This document shows positions 8,598 to 16,979 of a stretch of DNA of 41,370 bases, piece after piece. The notes beneath the pieces are model-generated. The model searched no databases. It saw nothing but the letters and a program-made list of their open reading frames with translations, and was not told the DNA's origin. The stretch is taken from positions 1-41,370 of the forward strand of contig DASVQK010000138.1 in the NCBI GenBank assembly GCA_036389105.1, in the 5' to 3' direction. This stretch comes from AC-37 sp036389105 (GTDB lineage: Bacteria > Actinomycetota > Thermoleophilia > Solirubrobacterales > Thermoleophilaceae). The translations under genes and the position numbers were made by a program. Within the stretch, counting starts at the first letter, position 1. Each line of letters opens with the position of its first letter.

Positions 8598-9217
8598 AAC
8601 TGGATCTCGTGACGCGCGACGGCCGTCGTGACGGCGTGAACGCGCGTGCTGGTACGCAGCTTGCGCATCGCGTTGCGGACGTGGGTGCGAACGGTCTGCG
8701 GGGACACGGTGAGAAGCCGTGATGCCTGCTCACCCGTCGCCCCGTGCGCGAGCAGCTGGAGGACCTCACGCTCCCGCACGCTCAAGATGCGCGTGTCCGC
8801 TTCGCGAGCGCTGGCCAGCCGGCGCAGCGCGGGGGTGAGGTGAGTGTCCCCGTCGCCGATCGCCTCGATCACCGCACGAAGCTCGTCCGCTTCGTCGCAC
8901 TTGAGTGCGAGTCCCGCGGCTCCGCAGCTCATCGCCTGGTCCAGCTGAAGGGGGTTGGGGTGTCCCAGCTGCAACACGACGCCAGTGGCGGGATGTGACT
9001 CGGCGGCGCGTCCGGCCAGCTCCGCGGCGGCACCCGCCGGGAGCTCCCCGTCGACCAGCGCCACATTCGGCGAGCTCCTGCCGATCAGTTCGTAACCGCG
9101 GTCGGCATCGTCCGCACGACCGATCACGTGGTGGCCCCAGCTGCGGAGGAGTAGCTCCGTCCCCTTGCGCAGTGTGAGATTGGCGTCGACGAGCACGACG
9201 GTGAGGGAAGGGTCCAT
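8594..9217 (-). CDS. Response regulator, degenerate receiver plus LuxR HTH
   Basis: 207 residues from the ATG at 9217 (MDPSLTVVLVDAN); a longer in-frame start at 9253 adds 12 residues with no family support. Residues 1-120 are a receiver domain with a candidate phospho-Asp in NVALVDGELP and the Lys in LALKCDEAD. The usual acidic pair is reduced to one Asp (VDAN), and the Thr/Ser switch position reads VVLQLGH, so phosphorylation-dependent switching may be weak or absent. Residues about 140-205 are a NarL/FixJ-type HTH (LSVREREVLQLLAHGATGEQ, then TVSPQTVRTHVRN). Its stop overlaps the start of HDOD-LuxR by 4 bases, giving two LuxR-type outputs in one transcript. Confidence 0.85.
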   Translation of the reverse strand: MDPSLTVVLVDANLTLRKGTELLLRSWGHHVIGRADDADRGYELIGRSSPNVALVDGELPAGAAAELAGRAAESHPATGVVLQLGHPNPLQLDQAMSCGAAGLALKCDEADELRAVIEAIGDGDTHLTPALRRLASAREADTRILSVREREVLQLLAHGATGEQASRLLTVSPQTVRTHVRNAMRKLRTSTRVHAVTTAVARHEIQL

Positions 9218-9312
9218 GCTCAAGAGGTCGGCGCCCCGCTCCCCGCGGCCCATCCCGCGCGTGACCTGTCTTACGGAGTGATCGCCCCCATCCGTTCGGA
9301 TCAGCCGAACGG

Positions 9313-9954
9313 CTACTCGAGCAGGCCGCGGCGCATTGCCTCTGCCACGGCGGCCGCCCTCTCCGACACCCCGAGCTTCTGGTAGAGGCCCTGAAGATGG
9401 CTCTTCACGGTGCCCTCGCTGAGGTGAAGCTCCTTCGCCATCTCCGCAGCCGTTCGTCCCTCGGCGGCCATGCCAAGCACCTCCTGCTCGCGCGCGGTCA
9501 GCACCGGCCGGTCCCCAGTGGCGTGGAGTCGGATCTCGGCGGCCAGGCCGCCGTGCAGGGCGGCTGGGAGCACGGTGCCTCCGCGACCGACGACGGCCAC
9601 GGTGTCGCAGATGCTCTCGGCCGGAGCGTCCTTTGAGAGGTAAGCCGCGGCTCCGGCGCCGACGGCGGCGTACACCGTGCTGCCGTCCGCGTGCGCCGAC
9701 AGGAACACCACGCGTGTCGGCAGGGCCTCGCGCACGATCGCGTTGAGCACCTGCATGCCGTCGAGCTCGGGCATTCTCATGTCCAGTACCGCAACGTCCG
9801 GCTGGAGCTCCCGAACGGCCTCGAGTGCCTCGCGGCCATTCCCCCGCTCGGCCATCAGCTCCAGACCCGGGGCGCGGCGAATCGCGGATGCAACCGCGTC
9901 ACGGTAGAGCGGGTGGTTGTCCGCCACCACGACGCGCAGCGGCCGCGAGCTCAA
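9313..9954 (-). CDS. NarL/FixJ-family response regulator
   Basis: 213 residues. Receiver domain at residues 1-120: Asp-Asn pair (VVVADNHPLYRD), phospho-Asp in VAVLDMRMPELDG, switch Ser in VFLSAH and Lys in AYLSKDAP, so it should be phosphorylatable. The LuxR HTH covers about residues 145-213 (LTAREQEVLGMAAEGRTAAE, then HLSEGTVKSHLQGLYQKLG). The start is a TTG at 9954 overlapping the TGA of the EAL gene (TTGA); the only other in-frame starts lie inside the first receiver strand. It is the last gene of the operon REC / REC-kinase / REC-REC-EAL / NarL and is its likely transcriptional output. Confidence 0.9.
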   Translation of the reverse strand: MSSRPLRVVVADNHPLYRDAVASAIRRAPGLELMAERGNGREALEAVRELQPDVAVLDMRMPELDGMQVLNAIVREALPTRVVFLSAHADGSTVYAAVGAGAAAYLSKDAPAESICDTVAVVGRGGTVLPAALHGGLAAEIRLHATGDRPVLTAREQEVLGMAAEGRTAAEMAKELHLSEGTVKSHLQGLYQKLGVSERAAAVAEAMRRGLLE

Positions 9955-11576
9955 TGCGGCCCGCCGTTCACGCCGGGGCCGGAGAGCATCTCCGCCAGTG
10001 GCGGACTTGCCGGGCGGCCCAGGAAATACCCCTGTGCACTGTCGACGCCCAGCTCGCGCACCGCGGCGTGCTCCGCGCCCGTCTCTATCCCCTCCGCCAC
10101 GACCTGAGCGCCGAGCTCGCGCCCGAGAGAGATCAGCGCCCCCGCGCAAACCTGTAGCGCACGGTCGTGCTCGATCGACCGGCAGAGCGAGATGTCTATC
10201 TTCAGCACGTCCGGGCGCAGGTTGATCAGGTGCCGGAGGCTCGCGTAGCCCGCACCGACGTCGTCGACGGCGATCCGGAACCCGGCCGCGCGCAGCTCCG
10301 CGACCGTCTGCTTGACGCGGTCGTAGTCGTGGACCGGGGAATGCTCGGTCAGCTCGAGCACGACTCGCTCTCCCGGCGCTTCGGCCATGACGCCCCCGAA
10401 GAGGGTGGAGAAGATGCTCTCGGGGCGCACGTTGACGAAAAGGTCCACGCCCGGCGGCAGCTCCGGCAGGATCGCGAGCGCCTGCTGGGCCGCGGCCATG
10501 TCGAGGTCTGCGCCGAGTCCGGCGGCCGCTGCGTCCCCGAACCACACATCAGGACTTCGTCGCGGCTCGACATCGAAACGCGCCAGGGCCTCGACGCCGA
10601 TCGTCCGCCCGTGGGCCATGTCGACGATCGGCTGGAACTCCATCCTCAGCGCGGCCTCGTCGATGACCGAGCGGATTCGCGCGACCTCCTCGGCGCGGAT
10701 CGAGCTGTGGTCGGGTCGACCGAGACTGACCACGAGCTCCTCGATCATCGGCGAGGCGACCTCGGACGAGAGGGTCGAATGCCCGGCAGCGGTGGCGCGG
10801 AGAGTGTTCATCAGGTCGTTGCCCGCGACCGACTTGACCACGTAGCTCGAGGCCCCCGCGCGCAGCATCTCCAGTACGGCGTCCCGTTGACGCGACGAAG
10901 ACAGGGCGATCACGCGGGTCTTCGACGAGCTGCGAATGATCTCGGTGGCGGCGGTGGCGCCTCCGCCTCCGGGCATCCTCCAGTCGATGAGGGCGATGTC
11001 CGGCTCGTACATCGTCGCGAGCCTGATGGCGCCGCGCGTGTCCCGCGCCTTGCCGACCAGTGCGAAGTCGGGATCGCGCTGCACGAGCATTCCGACCGCC
11101 TCGAGGAACTCCGGGTTGTCGTCGGCGACGATCACGCGCACCGGCTTCACCCGCTCCGCCGGGGTCCGCGGCGCGAGCTCAGCCGGGATCTCCGGGGAGA
11201 GCACTTGGGTGCCCGCCGCCGTGCGCTCGATCGCCTCGACGAGCTCGCGGGCCGACGTCCCCTTGAGCAGATACCCGGACGCGCCGGCCTTGAGCATGTG
11301 CATGATCGTCGCGTGGTCGTCGTACGCGGACAGGGCCAGGATCCGTACCTCTGGCGCGATGTTGGCCAGCTGCTTCGCGACGCGCGCGCCCCCGCCGCCG
11401 TCCATCCGCACGTCGACGATGGCGACGGCTGGACGCAGGCGTGACCCGAGTTCGATGGCGTCGGTGGCATCGGTCGCCTCCCCGACCAGCGTGAGGCCAT
11501 CGGCGCGCCTCACGACCTCGGCCAGCGCGGAGCGGAACTCCTGCTCGTCGTCGGCGATCAGCACCGTGGTGGTCAC
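9951..11576 (-). CDS. REC-REC-EAL protein, predicted c-di-GMP phosphodiesterase
   Basis: 541 residues from a GTG at 11576 that overlaps the kinase stop (GTGA). Two receiver domains come first: REC1 (about 1-125; LIADDEQEF, phospho-Asp D55 in AIVDVRM, LSAYD, YLLKG) and REC2 (about 145-270; VADDNPEF, D198 in ALIDWRM, LSSSR, YVVKS). Both keep the full acidic pair, Asp, Ser and Lys set. An EAL domain runs from about residue 300 to the end with EALAR, NVRPES, LELTEHS, DDVGAGYASL, LKIDIS and VAEGIET, the metal and catalytic positions needed to cleave c-di-GMP to pGpG. Phosphoryl input from the neighbouring histidine kinase could therefore control c-di-GMP breakdown. No GGDEF domain is present in this protein. 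Confidence 0.92.
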   Translation of the reverse strand: MTTTVLIADDEQEFRSALAEVVRRADGLTLVGEATDATDAIELGSRLRPAVAIVDVRMDGGGGARVAKQLANIAPEVRILALSAYDDHATIMHMLKAGASGYLLKGTSARELVEAIERTAAGTQVLSPEIPAELAPRTPAERVKPVRVIVADDNPEFLEAVGMLVQRDPDFALVGKARDTRGAIRLATMYEPDIALIDWRMPGGGGATAATEIIRSSSKTRVIALSSSRQRDAVLEMLRAGASSYVVKSVAGNDLMNTLRATAAGHSTLSSEVASPMIEELVVSLGRPDHSSIRAEEVARIRSVIDEAALRMEFQPIVDMAHGRTIGVEALARFDVEPRRSPDVWFGDAAAAGLGADLDMAAAQQALAILPELPPGVDLFVNVRPESIFSTLFGGVMAEAPGERVVLELTEHSPVHDYDRVKQTVAELRAAGFRIAVDDVGAGYASLRHLINLRPDVLKIDISLCRSIEHDRALQVCAGALISLGRELGAQVVAEGIETGAEHAAVRELGVDSAQGYFLGRPASPPLAEMLSGPGVNGGPH

Positions 11577-12766
11577 CCTTGGCTGACCTCGCCGCGCGCC
11601 CGGCCGGCCGGTCCGCGCGGTGTCGCCGGGTCGGGTACCCGGACCTCGATCGTGCATCCGGAGCCTGGTTCGGCCACCACATCGAGACGGCCGCCCGCGA
11701 TTGCCGCGCGCTCGCGCATCGAGCGCAGCCCCAGGTGGCCTGGCTGGGCTTCGGGCCCACTCGTCGCCAGCGCGAAGCCGACGCCGTTGTCGACGACGCG
11801 CATCACCACATCACCCTCGCGGCGTCCCAGAGCGACGGTTACGTTGCTGGCCTCCGCGTGCTTCTGCGTGTTGCGGATCGCCTCCTGCGCGATCCGATAG
11901 AGGCTCACCTCGACCTCATAGGGGAGCTGCTCGGGCAACTCGTTCTGCACGTGCCACCGGAAGTCCGACTCGCTCCCGACCTCGCTCAGATACGCCTCGA
12001 TCGCCCCTCCGAGCCCTCCGCTCTCGAGGCTTCGCGGGCTCAAGTCGAAGATCAGCCGCCGGAGCCGCTCCACCGCCAGCCGGACCTTCTCGGCCGCCGT
12101 CGCTACGGCCGCGCCGTCCGGTCCGCTCTCGAGATCGTCGCCCAGCATCTCGAGTCGAAGGGCAACGGCCGACATGACCTGGATCGAGTCGTCATGGATG
12201 TCGGACGCGATGCGCGCGCGCTCGACCTCCTGCGCCTTGACCAGGTCCGCCACCAGTTGTCTTCGCTCGCGGTTCGAGGCCTCGAGCTCCGCGACCTTCT
12301 CCAAGAGCTTCTTGTTGACCAGGCGCGCGTGGACGCGGCCGAAGCTCTCCTGGTCCACGTTCTCTCCCTCGCCCGCGCGCATCACTTCGGACGGCGGGTC
12401 CTCCCTGAGGGTCTCGTCGATCGCCTTGAGAGCCGCCTCAGGCTCCGGCGGTTTCTCGATCACGTGCGAAACGCCGCACGCATCCGCCAGCTCGCGGGCC
12501 TGGCCGGCGAGATAGGTGGCCGTGGAGAAGACGACGCGCGGCTGATCGATGTCTGGGTCGGCGCGCAGCAGGCGCACGAACTCCCACCCGCCCATCGCCG
12601 GCATGAGGATGTCGGTCACAACCAAATCCGGTGCTTCGGTGCGAATCGTCTCGAGCGCGTCCGGCCCGTCAGACGCCTCGAGTACGCGGTGGCCTGCGTG
12701 GCGGAGCGGGCTCACCAGCAACTCGCGGTTGTCGGCGCGGTCGTCGACAACGAGGACCGACGCCAT
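11573..12766 (-). CDS. Hybrid histidine kinase: N-terminal REC, HisKA_3, HATPase
   Basis: 397 residues from the ATG at 12766 (MASVLVVDDRADN); a longer open frame upstream lies inside the previous gene. An intact N-terminal receiver (VVDD, D in VVTDILMP, STAT, IEKPP) is followed by a coiled linker (about 150-200), a HisKA_3 dimerisation domain with phospho-His in SDIHDDSIQV, and a HATPase with N box (IRNTQKHA), G1 (VDNGVGF) and G2 (HLGLRSMRERA). There are no transmembrane segments, so the kinase is cytoplasmic. NarL-family regulators are the usual partners of HisKA_3 kinases, matching the last gene of this operon. Its receiver resembles that of the preceding stand-alone REC (shared TATY and K-P-x-x-P-E stretches), suggesting duplication. 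Confidence 0.92.
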   Translation of the reverse strand: MASVLVVDDRADNRELLVSPLRHAGHRVLEASDGPDALETIRTEAPDLVVTDILMPAMGGWEFVRLLRADPDIDQPRVVFSTATYLAGQARELADACGVSHVIEKPPEPEAALKAIDETLREDPPSEVMRAGEGENVDQESFGRVHARLVNKKLLEKVAELEASNRERRQLVADLVKAQEVERARIASDIHDDSIQVMSAVALRLEMLGDDLESGPDGAAVATAAEKVRLAVERLRRLIFDLSPRSLESGGLGGAIEAYLSEVGSESDFRWHVQNELPEQLPYEVEVSLYRIAQEAIRNTQKHAEASNVTVALGRREGDVVMRVVDNGVGFALATSGPEAQPGHLGLRSMRERAAIAGGRLDVVAEPGSGCTIEVRVPDPATPRGPAGRARGEVSQG

Positions 12767-12768
12767 CG

Positions 12769-13200
12769 TCAACCGCCCCCGGCGCCGGCCACGCACTCGG
12801 CCACCGCACGGAGGATCTGCTCCGGGTCCGCCGGCTTGTGCAGAACGTTCGAGACGCCGGCGGCGCGCGCAAGCGGTTCCAGCTCCCACGCCTCGTACGT
12901 GGCTGTGTAGATGATGATCGGTGTCGAGGAGATGTCATGCTCGGCGCGGATGGTGTGCGCGAGGGCGAGGCCGTCCATATCCGGAACCAGCATGTGGGCG
13001 ATCACCAGGTCCGGCCTGCGCTCGCGCGTGATGCGCAGCGCCTCGTCGCCGGCGTCGCACTCGAGCACCTCGTAGCCTGAATTGGACAGCAGCGTGACGA
13101 GGAGCTCCCGATCGGTCGGGCGGTCCTCGACCACGAGCACGGTGGCCACGCCTACCGCCGGTCGCGGTGGTTCGACCGCGTCGCCGCCGGCAGGAACCAT
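12769..13200 (-). CDS. Stand-alone receiver domain with His in place of phospho-Asp
   Basis: 143 residues from the ATG at 13200, or 126 from an in-frame GTG at 13149 (VATVLVVEDRPTD), which is just before the first strand; the choice is open. The fold landmarks are clear: VVEDRPTD acidic pair, YTATY switch Thr and LHKPAD Lys. The phospho-acceptor loop reads DLVIAHMLVPDMDG, where the expected Asp is His; the codon is CAC, one base from GAC. It is probably not phosphorylated in the normal way and may act as a docking or inhibitory receiver. It is the first gene of the four-gene operon, ending 2 bases before the kinase start. Confidence 0.88.
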   Translation of the reverse strand: MVPAGGDAVEPPRPAVGVATVLVVEDRPTDRELLVTLLSNSGYEVLECDAGDEALRITRERRPDLVIAHMLVPDMDGLALAHTIRAEHDISSTPIIIYTATYEAWELEPLARAAGVSNVLHKPADPEQILRAVAECVAGAGGG

Positions 13201-13479
13201 TGGGTCTCGGGCAGGCGACGTCCTCGCCCGCTCCAGGAGACGATCCCGCCGTCCAGCGGATTCGAGGTCAACTCAGCGCCCACTGCCCACGACTGAACGC
13301 GGCGCGGCACCCAAAAGTTGGGGTCATCCCATCCATGGGGTGGTACGGGACCTCACTTCCCCAAGTATTCAGCTGTGGACGCCAAATTGGTATCGCCCAT
13401 CCGGGTGACACCAGTCTGGGGGGTACCAAGCTTCGCGTGGACGTCAGCGCCCGCATGGCGCGCGGTCGGCTCGACCCGG
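13201..13479. other. Intergenic region with short palindromes; likely promoter of the phosphorelay operon
   Basis: These 279 bases separate glutamate dehydrogenase (ending at 13480) from the first phosphorelay gene. They hold several short inverted repeats, for instance CCCAA-aag-TTGGG near 13311 and a TTGGTA...TACCAA pair around 13388-13431. The latter could be a weak terminator for glutamate dehydrogenase or an operator; it has no T-run. I see no convincing -35/-10 pair and no coding sequence. Confidence 0.3.
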
Positions 13480-14823
13480 TTACGGATACAGCGCCCGCAG
13501 GTATGCCGCTTCTGCGAACCGCTCGATGGCGACGAGCTGCGCCGCGGTGCGCCAGTCGATCCCTCGCTCGGTGGCGGCGTCCAGCATCCGCTCGAGGCCG
13601 TCCTCCAGCTGGCGCCGCATTCGCACGGCGATCTCGTCGGCCCGCCAGAAGTACTTCTGCTGGTCCTGAACCCACTCGAGGTAGCTCACCGTCACACCGC
13701 CGGCGTTGCCGATCACGTCGGGCAGGACCAGGATTCCGCGCTCGGCGAGGATGCTGTCGGCCTCCGGAGTGGTCGGGCCGTTCGCGGCCTCGGCCACGAT
13801 CCGGCACTTCAGCCGCGAGGCGTTGTCACCCGTGATCGGTCCCTCCAAGGCGGCGGGGATCAGGATGTCGCAGGGCGCCTCGAAGAGCGCGGCACGGCTC
13901 ACCGGATCCGCGCCCGGGAAGCCCCGCAGGAAGCGGTGCTCGCTCACCCAGGCGTCGACCGCGTCGAGGTCGAGGCCTGCCGGAGCCGCGACGCCGCCGG
14001 TGACGTCACCGAGTGCAACGATCGAGGCGCCGCGCTTGCTCAGCTCGCGCGCGGCCACCGCGCCGACGTTGCCGTAGCCCTGGATCGCGACTCGCTGGCC
14101 CTCGATCATCCAGCCCAGCCGCGCGAACAGGGCCTCGAGGCAGAAGACGAGCCCGAGCCCGGTGGCAGCCTGGCGGCCCGCGGTCCCGCCTAGCACGACG
14201 GGCTTGCCGGTCACGCTCTCCGGAACGCCATGGCCCGCCTGCTGCGAGTAGGTGTCCATGAACCACGCCATCTCCTGTTCCCCGGTGGCCATGTCGGGCG
14301 CCGGGATGTCGCGATCGGGCCCAATGATCGGGAAGATCTCGCTCGCGTAGCGGCGCGTCACGCGCTCGAGCTCACCCTGCGAGAGGCGGTTCGGGTCACA
14401 GCGAACACCGCCCTTTGCGCCGCCGAACGGAAGGCCGAGCAGCGCGCACTTGATGGTCATCCACATGGCAAGGGCGGCGCACTCGCCAAGGGAGACGCCC
14501 GGCGCGTACCGGATCCCGCCCTTTGTCGGCCCCATCGTCAACGTGTGCTGCACGCGGTAACCCGTCAGGGTCTGGACCTCTCCGTCGTCGCGTCGAAACG
14601 GGAAGTTGACGACCAAGGAGCGACGCGGCTCGAGCAAGCGGGTACGGACATCCGTGTCGAGCTCGAGTAGATCCGCGGCGCGATTGAATTGCTCGACGGC
14701 CACCGACCAGAGGCTCGAGCGCCACTCGCCTCCAGGGGCGACGAGGTGACGCTCGTCGGTGAGGACGCTGTCCCAGCCACCACTTCCGCGCCGCTCCGGC
14801 ACGCATTGCACTCTACGAACCAC
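13480..14823 (-). CDS. gdhA: Glutamate dehydrogenase (Glu/Leu/Phe/Val dehydrogenase family)
   Basis: Up to 447 residues. The core from about residue 40 matches hexameric bacterial glutamate dehydrogenases of about 415-420 residues: HTLTMGPTKGGIRYAPGV with the substrate Lys, LPFGGAKGGV with the catalytic-site Lys, DIPAPDM with the catalytic Asp, and the Rossmann motif AIQGYGNVGAVAA. PTKGG favours glutamate over branched-chain or aromatic substrates, because leucine- and phenylalanine-type enzymes differ there. It converts glutamate plus NAD(P)+ to 2-oxoglutarate and ammonia. The true start is uncertain: the GTG at 14823 adds an unusual Arg/Cys-rich leader, and later in-frame GTGs give a more usual length. 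Its place between a GGDEF/HD-GYP gene and the phosphorelay operon may be incidental. Confidence 0.9.
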   Translation of the reverse strand: MVRRVQCVPERRGSGGWDSVLTDERHLVAPGGEWRSSLWSVAVEQFNRAADLLELDTDVRTRLLEPRRSLVVNFPFRRDDGEVQTLTGYRVQHTLTMGPTKGGIRYAPGVSLGECAALAMWMTIKCALLGLPFGGAKGGVRCDPNRLSQGELERVTRRYASEIFPIIGPDRDIPAPDMATGEQEMAWFMDTYSQQAGHGVPESVTGKPVVLGGTAGRQAATGLGLVFCLEALFARLGWMIEGQRVAIQGYGNVGAVAARELSKRGASIVALGDVTGGVAAPAGLDLDAVDAWVSEHRFLRGFPGADPVSRAALFEAPCDILIPAALEGPITGDNASRLKCRIVAEAANGPTTPEADSILAERGILVLPDVIGNAGGVTVSYLEWVQDQQKYFWRADEIAVRMRRQLEDGLERMLDAATERGIDWRTAAQLVAIERFAEAAYLRALYP

Positions 14824-14848
14824 GAGGGCTCCGCGAGTCGCATCGGCG

Positions 14849-16879
14849 CTAGGAAGACGCCAGAGCTGCCGTCAGCTTCCGAGCCATCGCTCGGGTGAAC
14901 GCCGTCACGATCGCAGCGTCGAACTGGGTGCCCGAGCAGCGCTCGAGCTCGGCCACCGCGTCGTGGTGGCTTCGTCCATCCCGATAAGGCCGGTCGGCGA
15001 CCATCGCGTCGTAGGCATCGCAGACGGCAATCACCCGTGAGCCGAGTGGAATGGCCTCGCCCGCGAGGCCATCCGGGTAGCCGGCGCCGTCCCAGCGCTC
15101 GTGGCTCGAGCGCACCAGTCTCGCCACCAGCTCGAGCGCGGGCGCCCCGCCGAGGATCCGTTCGCCGATGATCGTGTGGCGCTTGATGAACCGCCACTCC
15201 TCGTCGTCGAGGGGGCCCGGCTTGTCCAGGATCGCGTCCGGTATCGCCACCTTGCCGATGTCGTGGAGCTCGGCGGCCTTGCCGATCCGATCCCGCTCCT
15301 CCGGGCGAGCGCCCATCTCGTCGGCGACGGCGACGGCGAGCTCGGCCACGCCGCTGACGTGCTCCTCGAGGTCGGGCTGGCGCTCGACGAGCGCGCGCAG
15401 GAGCACGGCGCTGCTCTGCTCGGATGCACTGGGCCGCCCGCCGTTCTTCTGGGCGTACATGCGCCGATCGGCGAGGCGCAGCGCGGCTGCGGGCTCGCGC
15501 GTTTCGGCCGGACAGCAGGCTGCGCCGTACGACGCGCTGATCGCGAAGCCGTCGCCGGACTCCGACAGCGCCGCGGCAGCGGCTGCCACGATCGACTGAC
15601 CCTCCCCCTCGTCGGCCGGCGCGAGGACACAGAACTCGTCTCCCCCGAGGCGGTAGGCCGAGCCACGACCGCTGACCTGCGACCGGAGGGCGTGCGCGAG
15701 GCGCTCGAGCAGGGCGTCGCCGGCCGCGTGCCCGAAGGCGTCGTTGTAGCCCTTGAACCCGTTGAGATCGAACAGCGCGACGACTAGCGGCGCCCTGCTG
15801 CTCGCGCCCTCCAGCGCCGCCTCGAGGTCGGCGTGCAGGCGCCGCCGGTTGCCGAGGCCGGTGAGGGCGTCGTCGTAGGCGGCCCGGGCGAGCTCGCGGC
15901 GCGAGGAGCCGAGCATCGCCAGGCCCAACGCGATCGCGGCGAGCCCGAGAGCGAACGACGCGATCGAGGCCGGCCCGAAGCTCTCTGCGAGCGATGGAGC
16001 GAGCCCAGGCGCCGATGCGACTACGTACCAATCGTTGGCGTTGCCGCGCGAGGGGGCGAGACGGCGATAGGCGCTGCGATGCCCGGCGAACGTTGCGAGA
16101 CCGGAGCGCGCGCGCGTCAGCGCGAGCGGTGCGAGGCTGCGATCGCGCGGATCGCCGAGCGGCGCCCCGACCTTCTGCCGGGCGCCCGCATTGATCACTA
16201 CCCGTCCGGTGCGGGCGTCCACGATCCGCAGGACGTCGTCACCAGCGATCGTCGCCGCTGCGCGCCGGAAGCTCTCGATCGTCACCTCGAAATGCACGAT
16301 CGCGCGCCCAGTCGTGCCGGGCACGACGGTGGAGTTCGAGATGACCCATTCGTGCGTGTCGGGCGAGACGTAGGGAGCGGCTTGGTGCACTTGGCCCGGC
16401 GCAAGCGCGAAGGTCGGCTCGAAGAACGGGTTGTCGCCTTCGTCGGTGGAGAGGTCGTCGGTCGTCGCGGGCGTGCCGCGCGTCACGCGCGCGACCTCGG
16501 GCCCGGCTCGATCGATGAAGCAGGCCTCGCCGATCGTGTCCCCGTACAGCTCCTGGATGTAGTCGAGCGCCCCGACCGCTTGGCCGAGCGCTCGGCGATG
16601 GCCGGCCCCGTGTCCACGACGTCCGCCAGTGGCGTAGAAGTCGACGAATCCGGGGTTGTGAGCGATCACCAGGTCCAGCGCTCGCGCACGGTCGAAGTAC
16701 GCCGCCAGGGCGGCGGTCTCGTCCTGTGCCCGCACCCTCAGGGCGCTGTCGAGCGATTCGCCCCGGTGCGTCCGGTCGACCGCGGCGAGCCCGAAGGCGA
16801 GCGGCAACGCCGCGATGCCGATGGCGACGACGACGAGCAGCAGCGCGCGCATCCCACGTCCCTGACGAGCAACGTCCAT
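14849..16879 (-). CDS. Membrane sensor with GGDEF and HD-GYP domains
   Basis: 676 residues from the ATG at 16879. There are two membrane segments (about 11-33 and 303-323) with an extracytoplasmic sensor region of about 270 residues between them, probably a Cache-like fold. A GGDEF domain follows (about 335-480; DALTGLGNRRR, DLNGFKGYND, RLGGDEF at 411-416), then an HD-GYP domain (about 490-665; EEH507, HD539-540, KRH568, SSHERWDGAGYP from 591). Both active-site motifs are intact, so the protein could make and degrade c-di-GMP. The RxxD inhibitory site expected five residues before GGDEF is absent (RGSA there), so product inhibition is unlikely. It is followed after 25 bases by glutamate dehydrogenase. 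Confidence 0.92.
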   Translation of the reverse strand: MDVARQGRGMRALLLVVVAIGIAALPLAFGLAAVDRTHRGESLDSALRVRAQDETAALAAYFDRARALDLVIAHNPGFVDFYATGGRRGHGAGHRRALGQAVGALDYIQELYGDTIGEACFIDRAGPEVARVTRGTPATTDDLSTDEGDNPFFEPTFALAPGQVHQAAPYVSPDTHEWVISNSTVVPGTTGRAIVHFEVTIESFRRAAATIAGDDVLRIVDARTGRVVINAGARQKVGAPLGDPRDRSLAPLALTRARSGLATFAGHRSAYRRLAPSRGNANDWYVVASAPGLAPSLAESFGPASIASFALGLAAIALGLAMLGSSRRELARAAYDDALTGLGNRRRLHADLEAALEGASSRAPLVVALFDLNGFKGYNDAFGHAAGDALLERLAHALRSQVSGRGSAYRLGGDEFCVLAPADEGEGQSIVAAAAAALSESGDGFAISASYGAACCPAETREPAAALRLADRRMYAQKNGGRPSASEQSSAVLLRALVERQPDLEEHVSGVAELAVAVADEMGARPEERDRIGKAAELHDIGKVAIPDAILDKPGPLDDEEWRFIKRHTIIGERILGGAPALELVARLVRSSHERWDGAGYPDGLAGEAIPLGSRVIAVCDAYDAMVADRPYRDGRSHHDAVAELERCSGTQFDAAIVTAFTRAMARKLTAALASS

Positions 16880-16979
16880 CTGGGCAGATCGACGCCGCCT
16901 CCGGTCGGCGGATACCCCGTTTTCGGTAGGGCCGCCTCCAGCCGTGCCGCGCCGCGCCGCGCGATGCGCCGCGTGGTGC

